From: Pseudomonas fluvialis
GTDB lineage: Bacteria; Pseudomonadota; Gammaproteobacteria; Pseudomonadales; Pseudomonadaceae
Direction: 5' to 3'
Assembly (NCBI RefSeq): GCF_002234375.1
Contig: NZ_NMQV01000024.1
Span: 1-64,000, forward strand
DNA: 64,000 bases
Shown: piece by piece, positions 27,999 to 36,944 of the stretch
Layout of the letters: every line of letters begins with the position of its first letter
Position numbering within the stretch: position 1 is the stretch's first letter
Notes under the pieces: model-generated
What the model saw: only the letters and a program-made list of their open reading frames with translations
Databases searched by the model: none
Told to the model about the DNA's origin: nothing
Position numbers and translations under genes: made by a program

Positions 27999-28014
27999 GT
28001 AAAAGCTGTGTAAA
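27999..28014 (+). promoter_or_regulatory. CpxR-box-like direct repeat
   Basis: GTAAA-N6-GTAAA lies between cpxR and the cpxP-like gene. The CpxR recognition motif is a GTAAA direct repeat with a short spacer. Orientation relative to the leftward cpxP-like gene is reversed, which direct-repeat sites tolerate. Confidence 0.55.
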
Positions 28015-28022
28015 GGACCGGT

Positions 28023-28700
28023 TCAGGGGGCGTAGTAGTAGCCGCGCCCACGCAGGCCGATGATGCGTGGCTGGCCGTTGGCATGCTGGCCCAGTTTGCG
28101 ACGCAGGTTGCTGACGTGCATGTCCAGGCTGCGGTCGTAAAGGGTCAGGGGGCGACCCAGGGCGGCCTGGGCGAGGGTTTGCTTGTCCACCGGCTCGCCG
28201 GGCTGGCGCAGCAGGGTTTCCAGGATACGCCCCTCGGAGAGCGTCAGCGGGATCTCCTCACCGCGGATGCACGCCACGCCGCGCCCCGGGCTGTAGTCCA
28301 GATCATTCAGGCTGATCTGGCTGGGGCTGGCCGGCGCACCGCTACGCCGCAATACCGCACGCAGGCGGGCAGTCAGCTCGCGGGGGTCGCAAGGCTTGGC
28401 CAGGTAGTCGTCGGCCCCCAGTTCCAGGCCGAGAATGCGGTCGAGTGGCTCGCCGCGTGCCGAGAGCATCAGCACGGGTAGCTCAGGGTAGTGGCTGCGC
28501 AGTTGCTTGAGCAGCTCTAGACCACTGCCGTCAGGCAGCATGACATCGAGGATTACCGCTTCCGGGCTGTGCAGGGCGAGGTTTTCGCGGGCCTGCTGGC
28601 CATCATGGCAAGCGCGCACCTGGAAACCTTCCTGAGTGAGCCAGTGACTGAGCAGTTCACAAAGCTCGATGTCGTCATCGATCAGTAATACGTCATGCAT
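28023..28700 (-). CDS. cpxR: CpxR-like envelope-stress response regulator
   Basis: This 225-aa OmpR-family regulator has an acidic pocket DDD at aa 8-10 and phospho-acceptor Asp52 in VILDVMLPDGSG. The C-terminal winged helix has LTLSEGRILETLL and the ending GLRGRGYYYAP. It lies 5 bases downstream of a coiled-coil protein gene and upstream of the cpxP-like and cpxA genes. Family and gene order support CpxR. Confidence 0.88.
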   Translation of the reverse strand: MHDVLLIDDDIELCELLSHWLTQEGFQVRACHDGQQARENLALHSPEAVILDVMLPDGSGLELLKQLRSHYPELPVLMLSARGEPLDRILGLELGADDYLAKPCDPRELTARLRAVLRRSGAPASPSQISLNDLDYSPGRGVACIRGEEIPLTLSEGRILETLLRQPGEPVDKQTLAQAALGRPLTLYDRSLDMHVSNLRRKLGQHANGQPRIIGLRGRGYYYAP

Positions 28701-28705
28701 GACAG

Positions 28706-29125
28706 TCAGTTCAGCCAGTGTTTGCTGCGTGAACGACTCAGCAGCAGGCGATTGAGCAACAGGGTCAGCAGTACCAGCGCGGCGCCCAGGGCAAACCAGC
28801 GTTGCTGCTCGTTGAGTAGTGCGGCGGGTTGTTGGCTTTGCAGGGTTTGCAGCTTGAGCTTGAGACGTTGGTTGTCCTGGCGCAGGCGTTGCAGTTGTAC
28901 CTGTGCAGCATCCAGCTCATTGCGGGCTAGCTGCAGGGCTTTTTGCAGTTCGTCATGCTCGGCCTGGCCCACTTGCAGTTGCTGGCGAACGGCGACCAGC
29001 TGCTCTTGAAGCTGCGATTCAGCCAGGCTGCTCTGAGCCACCGTGGCAGGTAGGCTGAGTGGCTCGGCCTGTAGCTCAGGGGCGATCAACGACAGGCACA
29101 ACAGCAGAGAACGAACTGGCGACAT
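28706..29125 (-). CDS. Secreted coiled-coil protein with C-terminal membrane anchor
   Basis: This 139-aa protein has a signal peptide (ending PELQAEP), a long coiled coil (about aa 32-100, rich in Leu, Gln and Glu with heptad spacing) and one C-terminal transmembrane helix (WFALGAALVLLTLLLNRLLL), then a basic tail. The pattern recalls SH3-type envelope coiled-coil proteins without the SH3 domain. It is 5 bases upstream of cpxR and likely in the same operon, so an envelope role is plausible. Function unknown. Confidence 0.75.
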   Translation of the reverse strand: MSPVRSLLLCLSLIAPELQAEPLSLPATVAQSSLAESQLQEQLVAVRQQLQVGQAEHDELQKALQLARNELDAAQVQLQRLRQDNQRLKLKLQTLQSQQPAALLNEQQRWFALGAALVLLTLLLNRLLLSRSRSKHWLN

Positions 29126-29163
29126 GGCAGCTCCGGGCGACTGGATAGTTGGCAGGCCTGGGC

Positions 29164-29472
29164 TTAGCCCTGGCTGGGGAAGACCTGTTTAAAAGGTTTT
29201 ACCTGAACGGCGGCGTACACCCCGGCAGCCTGGTAGGGGTCGGCAGCTGCCCAGGCCTGGGCCTGCTCCAGCGAATCGAATTCGGCCACCACCAGGCTGC
29301 CGGTGAAACCGGCCTGGCCAGGGTCGTTGCTGTCGATGGCCGGGTGCGGCCCGGCGAGTACCAGCCGCCCCTGATCCTGCAGTGCCTGCAGGCGCTGCAG
29401 GTGGGCCGGGCGGGCTTCCAGGCGTTTGGCGAGGCTGGCAGGGTGGTCGGTGGCAATGATCGCGTACAACAT
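29164..29472 (-). CDS. YciI-family protein
   Basis: This 102-aa protein begins [11 protein letters not shown] and has the YciI ferredoxin-like fold pattern: [28 protein letters not shown] with the conserved His-Asp region, then [21 protein letters not shown]. The biochemical role of YciI proteins is mostly unknown. ATG 29472 opens the family motif; the much longer in-frame reading frame upstream is antisense to the PHP gene. In P. aeruginosa and enterics it lies near the same neighbours. Confidence 0.85.
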   Translation of the reverse strand: MLYAIIATDHPASLAKRLEARPAHLQRLQALQDQGRLVLAGPHPAIDSNDPGQAGFTGSLVVAEFDSLEQAQAWAAADPYQAAGVYAAVQVKPFKQVFPSQG

Positions 29473-29610
29473 GAGAGGGTCCTGAATAAAGGGGCTGGGG
29501 CGATAGTAAAAGCCAGGAACAGGCAATTGGCGCAGCCAGCGACTATTTGTCACGGCATAATAGTTGAAAGCGCCGTGCAAACGGCAATAGCCCGCAAGCC
29601 CGGAAATACC

Positions 29611-30474
29611 ATGCCAATCGACATCGACCTGCACTGCCACAGTACCGCATCCGATGGTGCCCTGAGCCCGACTGCGCTGGTGCAGCATGCTCACGCACGG
29701 GGTGTGCGGGTGTTGGCGCTGACCGATCACGACACCTTGGAAGGGCTGCTTGAGGCCCGTCAGGCCGCCGCAGCGCTGGGCATGCAGCTGGTCAATGGGG
29801 TCGAGCTGTCCTGTACTTGGGGCGGGGCGACCATTCATGTGCTGGGCTACGACTTTGCCGAAGCGGCGCCGGCTCTGCAGCAGGCCCTTGGCGATGTGCA
29901 TCGCGGGCGCTGGGCGCGGGCCGAGGAGATCGGCGAGCGCCTGGCGCAGAAGGGCATGCCGGGTGCCTTTGCCGGTGCGCGCGCGTTGCAGCAGGCGCTG
30001 GGGGATAGCGACAATGCTCCGGCACGCCCGCATTTTGCCGATTTTCTGGTACAGGCCGGGTATGTGCGTGACCGGGCCGAGGCGTTTCGCAAGTGGTTGG
30101 GGGCTGGCAAGCTGGGGGACGTCAAACAGCACTGGCCCAGTCTGCAACAGGCGGTTGCCTGTCTGCGCGCCGCCGGCGCCTGGGTGAGCTTGGCGCATCC
30201 AATGCACTACGAGATGACCCGCAGCAAGCGACGACGTCTGGTCAGCGAGTTCATCGCTGCCGGCGGCCAGGGCCTGGAAGTCAGCAATGGCCTGCAGCCT
30301 GCTGAACAGGTGGGTAGCCTGGCCATCCTGGCCCGTGAGTTCGGTTTGCTGGCCAGTGCCGGGAGCGACTTCCACGCGCAAACAGCCTGGTCAGAGCCCG
30401 GCTGGTATCGACCGTTGCCGGATGATTTGCCGCTGCTCAGCGATCGCTTCGCCTCGTTGCGGCAGGTCGCCTGA
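29611..30474 (+). CDS. PHP-domain phosphoesterase (RNase AM / YciV-TrpH type)
   Basis: This 287-aa protein has the PHP metal-binding motifs: [16 protein letters not shown] at the start, [11 protein letters not shown], and later [16 protein letters not shown] and AGSDFHA. Family members hydrolyse 3',5'-nucleoside bisphosphates and trim 5' ends of RNA. ATG 29611 sits directly before the motif with GGAAA upstream. It heads the conserved run with the YciO gene, scpA, scpB and rluB. Confidence 0.88.
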   Translation: MPIDIDLHCHSTASDGALSPTALVQHAHARGVRVLALTDHDTLEGLLEARQAAAALGMQLVNGVELSCTWGGATIHVLGYDFAEAAPALQQALGDVHRGRWARAEEIGERLAQKGMPGAFAGARALQQALGDSDNAPARPHFADFLVQAGYVRDRAEAFRKWLGAGKLGDVKQHWPSLQQAVACLRAAGAWVSLAHPMHYEMTRSKRRRLVSEFIAAGGQGLEVSNGLQPAEQVGSLAILAREFGLLASAGSDFHAQTAWSEPGWYRPLPDDLPLLSDRFASLRQVA

Positions 30475-30570
30475 CCCCCACAAGGCGCTGGGTCTGCCAG
30501 TGGCGGGCTGTGTACACTGTCAGGCATGGTGGTGCCTGCGGCGCCATGCGCCGGCACAAGGAGCATTACA

Positions 30571-31200
30571 GTGAGTCAGTTTTTCCAGATCCATGCGGAG
30601 AACCCCCAGCCACGCCTGGTCAAGCAGGCAGCGGAAATCATTCGTCAGGGCGGTGTGGTGATCTACCCGACCGACTCCTCCTACGCGCTGGGTTGCCAGA
30701 TGGGCGACAAGGCCGCGTTGGAACGCATTCGCCGGCTACGCCAGCTGGATGACAAGCACAACTTCACCCTGGTATGCAGCGACCTTTCCCAGTTGGGGCT
30801 GTTTGCCAAAGTCGATACGGCGGCTTTCCGCCTGCTCAAGGCGCACACTCCCGGCCCCTATACCTTCATCCTGGCCGCCACGCGTGAAGTGCCGCGCATG
30901 TTGCTGCATGCCAAGCGGCGCACCATTGGCCTGCGCGTACCGGCCCATCCGATTGCGCTGGCGCTGGCCGAGGAGCTGGGCGAGCCGCTGATGAGCGTGA
31001 GCCTGGTGATGCCGGGAGATAGCTTGCCGCTGTCCGACCCTTACGAAATGCGTGACCGCCTGGAAAAGCAGGTTGACCTGATCATCGACGGTGGCTACGG
31101 CGGCCTGGAGGCGTCCACGGTGATCAACCTGGCGGATGGCCAGCCCGAAGTGCTGCGTGTGGGCTGTGGTGACCCGTCGCCCTTTGAGGAACTGCCGTGA
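30571..31200 (+). CDS. yciO: YciO/Sua5/YrdC-family protein
   Basis: This 209-aa protein has the YrdC-like fold: AEIIRQGGVVIYPTDSSYALGC, KHTPGPYTFIL-type segment, and RTIGLRVPAHPIA. The family includes threonylcarbamoyl-AMP synthase for tRNA t6A; the YciO branch is a paralogue with weaker or uncertain activity. I chose GTG 30571 because AAGGAG lies 8 bases upstream and the conserved N-terminus starts there. Its stop overlaps the scpA start by 4 bases. Confidence 0.88.
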   Translation: MSQFFQIHAENPQPRLVKQAAEIIRQGGVVIYPTDSSYALGCQMGDKAALERIRRLRQLDDKHNFTLVCSDLSQLGLFAKVDTAAFRLLKAHTPGPYTFILAATREVPRMLLHAKRRTIGLRVPAHPIALALAEELGEPLMSVSLVMPGDSLPLSDPYEMRDRLEKQVDLIIDGGYGGLEASTVINLADGQPEVLRVGCGDPSPFEELP

Positions 31201-31979
31201 GCGCACCGGAGCAGCTGGCCCTGGTGTACGGTCAGGCGGTGACCGAGTTACCGCAGGATCTGTATATCCCGCCGGATGCCCTGGAGGTGTTTCTCGAGGC
31301 TTTCGAGGGGCCGCTGGATCTGTTGCTGTACCTGATCCGCAAACAGAACATCGACATTCTCGATATCCCGGTGGCCGAGATCACCCATCAGTACATGAGC
31401 TATGTCGAGCTGATGAAAAGCGTACGCCTGGAGCTGGCCGCCGAATATCTGCTGATGGCGGCCATGCTGGCGGAGATCAAGTCGCGCATGTTGCTGCCAC
31501 GTTCTGCCGAGGTCGAGGATGAGGAAGATGACCCGCGGGCCGAGCTGATCCGTCGCCTGCAGGAGTACGAACGCTTCAAGGCCGCTGCCGAAGGGCTTGA
31601 TGAGCTACCGCGAGTGGGCCGCGAACTGCAGGTGCCACGTCTGGACGCGCCAGAGGCGCGCGCCCGCAAGCTGCTGCCGGAGGTGGCGCTGGAAGACGTG
31701 CTGCTGGCCATGGCCGAGGTGCTGCGACGTGCCGATATGTTCGAGAGCCACCAGATCACCCGGGAAACCCTGTCTACCCGCGAGCGTATGAGCGAGGTGC
31801 TGGAGCGCTTGCGTGGCGGCGCCTTCCTGCCCTTTGTTGCCCTGTTCAGCCCGGAAGAAGGGCGCCTGGGTGTGGTGGTGACCTTCATGGCCGTGCTGGA
31901 ACTGGTCAAGGAAGCCTTGCTTGAACTGGTGCAGAATGAACCTTTTGCGCCCATCCATGTGCGCGCCCGCAGTCACTGA
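31197..31979 (+). CDS. scpA: Segregation and condensation protein ScpA (kleisin)
   Basis: This 260-aa kleisin bridges SMC heads with ScpB. The N-terminal signature FEGPLDLLLYLIRKQNIDILDIPVAEITHQY is clear in pieces (FEGPLDLLLYLI), followed by AAEYLLMAAMLAEIKSRMLLP, an acidic linker and a C-terminal winged helix. GTG start 31197 overlaps the yciO stop (GTGA). scpB follows 24 bases later. Pseudomonas often has both SMC-ScpAB and MksBEF condensins. Confidence 0.93.
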   Translation: MSAPEQLALVYGQAVTELPQDLYIPPDALEVFLEAFEGPLDLLLYLIRKQNIDILDIPVAEITHQYMSYVELMKSVRLELAAEYLLMAAMLAEIKSRMLLPRSAEVEDEEDDPRAELIRRLQEYERFKAAAEGLDELPRVGRELQVPRLDAPEARARKLLPEVALEDVLLAMAEVLRRADMFESHQITRETLSTRERMSEVLERLRGGAFLPFVALFSPEEGRLGVVVTFMAVLELVKEALLELVQNEPFAPIHVRARSH

Positions 31980-32003
31980 TTTCCTCTACAGGTCCGAGTT
32001 TGC

Positions 32004-32759
32004 ATGAACCCCGCCGATCCCAAACACCTGGCGCCCGTTCTCGAAGCCTTGTTGCTGGCCAGTGGCAAGCCGCTGTCGCTGGAGCGGCTGGCTGAACTCT
32101 TCGAGGAGCACGAGCGGCCCACCCCGGCCCAGCTCAAGAAGGCACTGGCCCTGCTGGATAAACGCTGTGCGGAGAGCGCCATGCAGCTGCGTGAAGTGGC
32201 CAGCGGCTATCGACTGCAGGTGCGTGCGGAGTATGCCAACTGGGTAGGCCGGCTCTGGGAAGAGCGTCCGCAGCGGTATTCGCGGGCGCTGCTGGAAACC
32301 CTTGCGCTGATTGCCTACCGGCAGCCCATTACGCGTGGTGAGATCGAGGACGTGCGCGGCGTGGCAGTCAATAGCCAGATCATCAAGACCCTGCTGGAAC
32401 GTGAGTGGGTGCGTGTCGTCGGACATCGTGACGTGCCCGGCCGACCGGCCATGTTCGCCACCACGCGGGCTTTTCTGGATCACTTCAACCTGAAGAACCT
32501 TGATGAGTTGCCACCCCTGGCCGTGCTGCGTGACCTGGTCGGTGAGCCAGCAGTGCAAGACGAGGATGAGGTGCCGGCAGCCTTGCAGGCCCTGGCCGAT
32601 GCCAGCCTGGATGAGGAAGCGCCGCAGCCCGCTGCGGCTCCTGTCGAGGAAACCAGTTTTCGCAGCCTGCTGGTCGAACTGGATCAGATGGAGCAGGGGC
32701 TCAAGACTGACTTCGACGATCTGCGTGACAGTCTTGAAGAACAGCCTGACCCTGTCTGA
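32004..32759 (+). CDS. scpB: Segregation and condensation protein ScpB
   Basis: This 251-aa protein has the two winged-helix domains of Scp[38 protein letters not shown], then [27 protein letters not shown] and [22 protein letters not shown]. The last 70 residues are acidic and less conserved. It dimerises and binds ScpA at the SMC complex. rluB follows. Confidence 0.93.
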   Translation: MNPADPKHLAPVLEALLLASGKPLSLERLAELFEEHERPTPAQLKKALALLDKRCAESAMQLREVASGYRLQVRAEYANWVGRLWEERPQRYSRALLETLALIAYRQPITRGEIEDVRGVAVNSQIIKTLLEREWVRVVGHRDVPGRPAMFATTRAFLDHFNLKNLDELPPLAVLRDLVGEPAVQDEDEVPAALQALADASLDEEAPQPAAAPVEETSFRSLLVELDQMEQGLKTDFDDLRDSLEEQPDPV

Positions 32760-32875
32760 AGGCCGTCGGTCCCGGCAACGTGCGTTACGCCGGGCAAGTG
32801 CGTATGATGCGCCACCGCGTCGTGCAGCCTGCCGGCGCGGCGGATGACGCTTTGATACACCGGGAGGTGCCCAGC

Positions 32876-33961
32876 ATGAACGAATCCAACGAAACAACCG
32901 TCAGCCCGGCGGGTGAAAAACTGCAAAAGGTCCTCGCCCGCATGGGTCTTGGTTCGCGTCGCGATATCGAGGCCTGGATCAGCGCCGGACGGGTCAAGGT
33001 GGATGGCCAGTTGGCCAGCCTGGGCCAGCGGGTTACCCGCCATAGCGCGATCAGTGTCGATGGTCGTCTGCTCAAGCGCGATGAAGGCAGCGAAGAAAGC
33101 CGCCGCGTGCTGATCTATAACAAGCCGGAAGGCGAAGTCTGCACCCGTGACGATCCGGAAGGTCGCCCTACGGTATTCGATCGCCTGCCGCGCCTGCGCC
33201 ACGGCCGCTGGATCAACATCGGTCGCCTGGACATCAACACCACGGGCCTGCTGCTGTTCACCACCGATGGTGAGCTGGCCAACCGGCTGATGCACCCATC
33301 CTACGAGATGGACCGCGAATACGCCGTGCGCGTGCGTGGTGAAGTCGACGAGGAAATGCTCGAACGTCTGAAAACCGGGGTCATGCTCGAAGACGGTCCG
33401 GCGCGCTTCAGCGACATTCAGCAGGCACCGGGTGGTGAAGGCTTCAATCGCTGGTTCCATTGCGTGGTCATGGAAGGGCGCAACCGCGAGGTACGCCGCC
33501 TTTGGGAGTCCCAGGGACTGGTGGTCAGCCGACTCAAGCGTGTGCGTTTCGGGCCGGTGTTCCTGACTTCGGAATTGAGTGTTGGCCGTTGGCGTGAAAT
33601 GAGTCAGCGTGAAGTGGACGTGCTCAGTGCTGAAGTCGGCCTGACTCCGGTAGCGCTGCCGGAACTCAAGGAAAAGCAGCGTGAGAAGCTGGTACGCCAG
33701 CAGCGCAAGCTGATCAAGCCGGTGGACAAGCGCGCCAAGTCACGTGCCGATTTCGACGACAACAAGCGTCCGGCGCGCAGTCCTGCAGCCTCCAAGCCGC
33801 AGGCCGGGCGCCCGGCACGCCAGGAAGCTGACAAACCCACGCGTGTCCGTACGCCGCGTCCGCCGCTGGATAGCGAGCCGGCAACCGCTCAGCGTCCGGC
33901 CGGTCGTCGTGCTCCGGCAGCCCAGGACGGTCAACGCCCTGGGTTTGGCCGCAAGCGCTAA
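32876..33961 (+). CDS. rluB: 23S rRNA pseudouridine(2605) synthase RluB
   Basis: This 361-aa enzyme has an S4 domain ([22 protein letters not shown]) and the RsuA-family catalytic motif [17 protein letters not shown] with catalytic Asp. It is followed by EREYAVRV-type and [14 protein letters not shown] motifs. About 100 C-terminal residues are Lys/Arg/Pro/Ala rich and low in complexity, probably RNA-binding. ATG 32876 has GGGAGG upstream. Synteny with scpAB is usual in gammaproteobacteria. Confidence 0.92.
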   Translation: MNESNETTVSPAGEKLQKVLARMGLGSRRDIEAWISAGRVKVDGQLASLGQRVTRHSAISVDGRLLKRDEGSEESRRVLIYNKPEGEVCTRDDPEGRPTVFDRLPRLRHGRWINIGRLDINTTGLLLFTTDGELANRLMHPSYEMDREYAVRVRGEVDEEMLERLKTGVMLEDGPARFSDIQQAPGGEGFNRWFHCVVMEGRNREVRRLWESQGLVVSRLKRVRFGPVFLTSELSVGRWREMSQREVDVLSAEVGLTPVALPELKEKQREKLVRQQRKLIKPVDKRAKSRADFDDNKRPARSPAASKPQAGRPARQEADKPTRVRTPRPPLDSEPATAQRPAGRRAPAAQDGQRPGFGRKR

Positions 33962-33997
33962 CAGGCCCGGCTCACTGCGCCTGCTCTGAGCGAAGGC

Positions 33998-34207
33998 TCA
34001 TTGCAGGCGCAGGTTGGGCATCTGCGCGAACTGCTGCATTTGTCGTATGTAGAAAGCGATGCTGCGTTCGGCATCGACCCGGGTGTAGAACGGACCTTCG
34101 AGGGTGCCTTCGCGGGTAGCGAAAAAATACTCGCCATTCACCGAGCAAAGCCGGTCACTGCGATAGTGGGCGCTGGGCGTGGAGTCTAGTGCGCGCTTGC
34201 CGTACAT
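33998..34207 (-). CDS. DUF6316 small protein
   Basis: This 69-aa protein begins MYGKRALDS and contains YRSDRLCSVNGEYFFATREG and GPFYTRVDAERSIAFYIRQM, a pattern of short Pseudomonas proteins grouped as DUF6316. ATG 34207 has GGAGG 8 bases upstream; the longer in-frame start at 34348 has no support. Function unknown. It is convergent with rluB; a GC-rich inverted repeat (33977-33984 / 34003-34010) covers its last codons. Confidence 0.75.
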   Translation of the reverse strand: MYGKRALDSTPSAHYRSDRLCSVNGEYFFATREGTLEGPFYTRVDAERSIAFYIRQMQQFAQMPNLRLQ

Positions 34208-34418
34208 CTGCCAATCCTCCTGACGGGTTTTCGACAGTTTCAGAATAATCCGTCGAATAAGCGCCGCACGTACAGCCGACCAAAGGTCAGCCAGTACAGT
34301 TGTCTCGGACAAAGTGCTGAAACTGTCTCTGTGGTCAGTCTCACGCAACCTCTAGAATGCCGCTTTGCAAGCGTCGATCCAGGTCCTGCCTGCGCTTGCC
34401 TGACAAGGCGAATACCTC

Positions 34419-35387
34419 ATGCATACATCCTCCGGTCGCTGGCTCTATGGTCTGTTGCTGTCGCTATTGACCGCGTTGCTGTGGGGCATCCTGCCGATCA
34501 AGTTGAAAACCGTACTGCAGGTCATGGACCCGGTCACCGTGACCTGGTATCGCCTGCTGGTAGCGGGGTTGTTACTGCTGGCCTGGTTGGCGGCGCGGCG
34601 CCAGCTGCCGGCCTTCAGCCGTTTGGGGCGTAACGGTCGCTGGCTGGTGGTATTGGCCATAGCCGGGTTGACCAGCAACTACGTGCTCTATCTGGTTGGC
34701 TTGAACATGCTCAGTCCCGGCACTACGCAGCTGGTCATCCAGGTGGCCCCCATCCTGCTGTTGCTGGGCAGTTTGTGGGTGTTCAAGGAAAGCTTCAGTC
34801 TCCTGCAGGGGGTGGGCTTGCTGGTGTTGTTGCTGGGCTTTGCACTGTTCTTCAACCAGCGTCTGGATGACTTGTTCGGCGGCCTGGGGCAGTACAGCCT
34901 GGGTGTGCTCACGGTGCTGCTGGCGGCTTTGCTGTGGGCGTTCTATGGACTGGCCCAGAAACAGTTGCTGACCCGTTGGAATTCCGTGCAGATCATGATG
35001 GTCATCTACCTGGCCTGCGCCGCGCTGCTTACGCCCTGGGCGCATCCCTGGCAGGCGTTGCAGCTCAGCCCGCTGCAGGGCTGGTTGTTGCTGGCTTGCT
35101 GCCTGAATACCCTGGTGGCCTATGGCGCTTTTGCCGAAGCACTGGCGCACTGGGAGGCGTCACGGGTCAGCGCCGCGCTGGCGGTGACGCCATTGGTGAC
35201 CTTCGCTGCGGTGGCCGCTGCCGCTGCGCTGTGGCCGGAGCGAGTGCCGGCAGAAGATGCCAACCTGTTGGCCTACCTGGGCGCCTTGCTGGTGGTGCTG
35301 GGGTCGGCGGCTACCGCACTGGCACCGAGCCTGGTGCGTAGCTATCGCGGGCGACGGCAACGCCGCCAGGCGCTCTCGGCGACTTGA
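34419..35387 (+). CDS. EamA/DMT-family transporter
   Basis: This 322-aa inner-membrane protein has about ten hydrophobic helices in two EamA repeats (first from LLLSLLTALLWGILPIKL, second from VLTVLLAALLWAFYGLAQK). The basic C-terminus (RSYRGRRQRRQ) is cytosolic. DMT carriers of this type export amino acids or other metabolites; the substrate cannot be told. ATG 34419 lies near a weak AAGGCGA site. Confidence 0.85.
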   Translation: MHTSSGRWLYGLLLSLLTALLWGILPIKLKTVLQVMDPVTVTWYRLLVAGLLLLAWLAARRQLPAFSRLGRNGRWLVVLAIAGLTSNYVLYLVGLNMLSPGTTQLVIQVAPILLLLGSLWVFKESFSLLQGVGLLVLLLGFALFFNQRLDDLFGGLGQYSLGVLTVLLAALLWAFYGLAQKQLLTRWNSVQIMMVIYLACAALLTPWAHPWQALQLSPLQGWLLLACCLNTLVAYGAFAEALAHWEASRVSAALAVTPLVTFAAVAAAAALWPERVPAEDANLLAYLGALLVVLGSAATALAPSLVRSYRGRRQRRQALSAT

Positions 35388-35443
35388 GCCGGGGCGGTGA
35401 TGGGCGCAGAATGCAGGGCCTTTATCGCCCAGCGGAACGCCTG

Positions 35444-35947
35444 ATGAAACCCTTTGCTACCTGTTTTGTTGCCTTGGGCCTGACCCTTTGCAGCGCCCTG
35501 GCGCAGGCCGATGTTGCGCAGCATGCCGCCGATGCCGAACGCTTTCTCAAGCTGGCGCGTGCCGATCGACTGACCCTGCCGGTGTACGCCCAGGTGCAGC
35601 AAATGTTCGCCCAGCGCTTTGCCGAGGCTGGCGCGCCGGCTGAGCAGCAGGCACTTCTGGAGCGCTACCAGGCCCAGGCCAATGCCGAGCTGGACCGGGT
35701 AATCGGCTGGGAGCAGCTCAAGGGTGAGCTGATCGCTGTGTATACCGATACTTTCAGCGAGGAGGAGTTGCGCCAGCTGCTGGCCTTCTACCAATCGCCA
35801 GTAGGCCAGAAAGTGCTGCAGAACATGCCGCAACTGACGGCCGAGTCGGCGCGCCTGACCCAGCAGCGCCTGGAAGCGGCGGTTCCCAAGGTCAATCAGC
35901 TGCTGAGTGAGCTTGGCAGCGAACTGGATAAGCGGAAGAAACCCTGA
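35444..35947 (+). CDS. Secreted DUF2059 protein
   Basis: This 167-aa protein has a signal peptide (ending ALAQA) and an all-helical DUF2059 domain with YTDTFSEEELRQLLAFYQSPVGQKVLQNMPQL split across the motif (FSEEELRQLLAFYQSPVG). ATG 35444 opens the signal; the earlier in-frame ATG at 35384 does not. Function unknown. Its stop overlaps the bolA start. Confidence 0.85.
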   Translation: MKPFATCFVALGLTLCSALAQADVAQHAADAERFLKLARADRLTLPVYAQVQQMFAQRFAEAGAPAEQQALLERYQAQANAELDRVIGWEQLKGELIAVYTDTFSEEELRQLLAFYQSPVGQKVLQNMPQLTAESARLTQQRLEAAVPKVNQLLSELGSELDKRKKP

Positions 35948-36258
35948 TGATGAACAAGCAAGCCCAGATCGAAGCGCAACTCAGCGCGCAGCTCCAGCCA
36001 GAATGGCTACAGGTGCTGGATGAGAGCCACATGCACAGCCGTGGCCGCGAGACCCATTACAAAGTCATCATGGTCAGCCCCCGATTTGCTGGTTTGAGCA
36101 AGGTGCGTCGTCACCAGTTGGTGTACGCGGCGCTCGGTGAGCTGATGGGGCAGATCCATGCCCTGGCGATTCATCCCTACACCGCCGAGGAATGGCAGGC
36201 CGAAGGCCAACAGGCGCCTTTGTCGCCCAAATGCAGCGGTGGCAGTAAGCACGCCTGA
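35947..36258 (+). CDS. bolA: BolA-family protein
   Basis: This 103-aa protein has the BolA fold: an N-terminal helix (QIEAQLSAQLQPEWLQVLDESHMHS), RGRETHYKVIMVSPRFAGLSKVRRHQLVYAALGEL and an invariant His in AIHPYTAEEW. BolA proteins pair with monothiol glutaredoxins in Fe-S and iron regulation and affect cell shape. The ATG overlaps the upstream TGA; a second ATG follows directly, so the exact start is uncertain by one codon. Confidence 0.9.
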   Translation: MMNKQAQIEAQLSAQLQPEWLQVLDESHMHSRGRETHYKVIMVSPRFAGLSKVRRHQLVYAALGELMGQIHALAIHPYTAEEWQAEGQQAPLSPKCSGGSKHA

Positions 36259-36305
36259 CGGGGCCCTGCACCTTCTTCTTGCTGATCCGTGGGGATGACT
36301 GCCCG

Positions 36306-36944
36306 ATGTCGGATGCTCGCCTTATCTACGTAATGGACCCGTTGTGCTCCTGGTGCTGGGGCTTTGCCCCGGTACTTGGGGCGCTGGTTGAACAGGCCGC
36401 CACCCTTGGCGTGGGGGTGGAGTTGCGGGTCGGTGGCCTGCGGCGTGAGCAAGCCAGCCTGACCCCGGCCCAGCGGGTGCGCATTCTCGGCTACTGGCAA
36501 GCAGTAAATGCTGCCAGCGGGCAGCTCTTCGACTTCCAGCGAGGCCTGCCGCCCGGTTTCGTCTACGACACCGAGCCGGCCTGTCGTGCCCTGCTCACTG
36601 CGAGACGGCTCGATGAGCGGCGAGTCTGGGCCTTGTTGCAGGCAATTCAACAGGCTTTCTACCAGCAGGGCGAGGATCTGACCCAGACACGCGTGCTGCT
36701 GGCGCTGGCCGAGCAGGTCGGTTTCTCGCGGCGGGCCTTTGCCGAACATTTCGACAGCCCGGCACTGCACCAGGCGACCGAGGCGGATTTCGCCTGGGTG
36801 CGTGACCTGGGCATCAGTGGCTTTCCGACCTTGCTGGGTGCCGGTGCCTCCGGCTATGCCCTGCTGACCAATGGCTACCAGCCGCTTGAACAATTGCAGC
36901 CGCTGTTGCAGCGCTGGCTGGCACATGGTGCCGTGCATGCCTGA
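36306..36944 (+). CDS. DsbA/FrnE-family thioredoxin-like protein
   Basis: This 212-aa protein starts with a thioredoxin-type strand and the motif CSWC (aa 14-17), then an inserted helical domain and a closing cis-Pro strand region (GISGFPTLL). The lack of a signal peptide suggests a cytoplasmic disulfide oxidoreductase or isomerase, as in FrnE proteins linked to oxidative stress. Its 3' end overlaps the ABC transporter start by 8 bases. Confidence 0.85.
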   Translation: MSDARLIYVMDPLCSWCWGFAPVLGALVEQAATLGVGVELRVGGLRREQASLTPAQRVRILGYWQAVNAASGQLFDFQRGLPPGFVYDTEPACRALLTARRLDERRVWALLQAIQQAFYQQGEDLTQTRVLLALAEQVGFSRRAFAEHFDSPALHQATEADFAWVRDLGISGFPTLLGAGASGYALLTNGYQPLEQLQPLLQRWLAHGAVHA

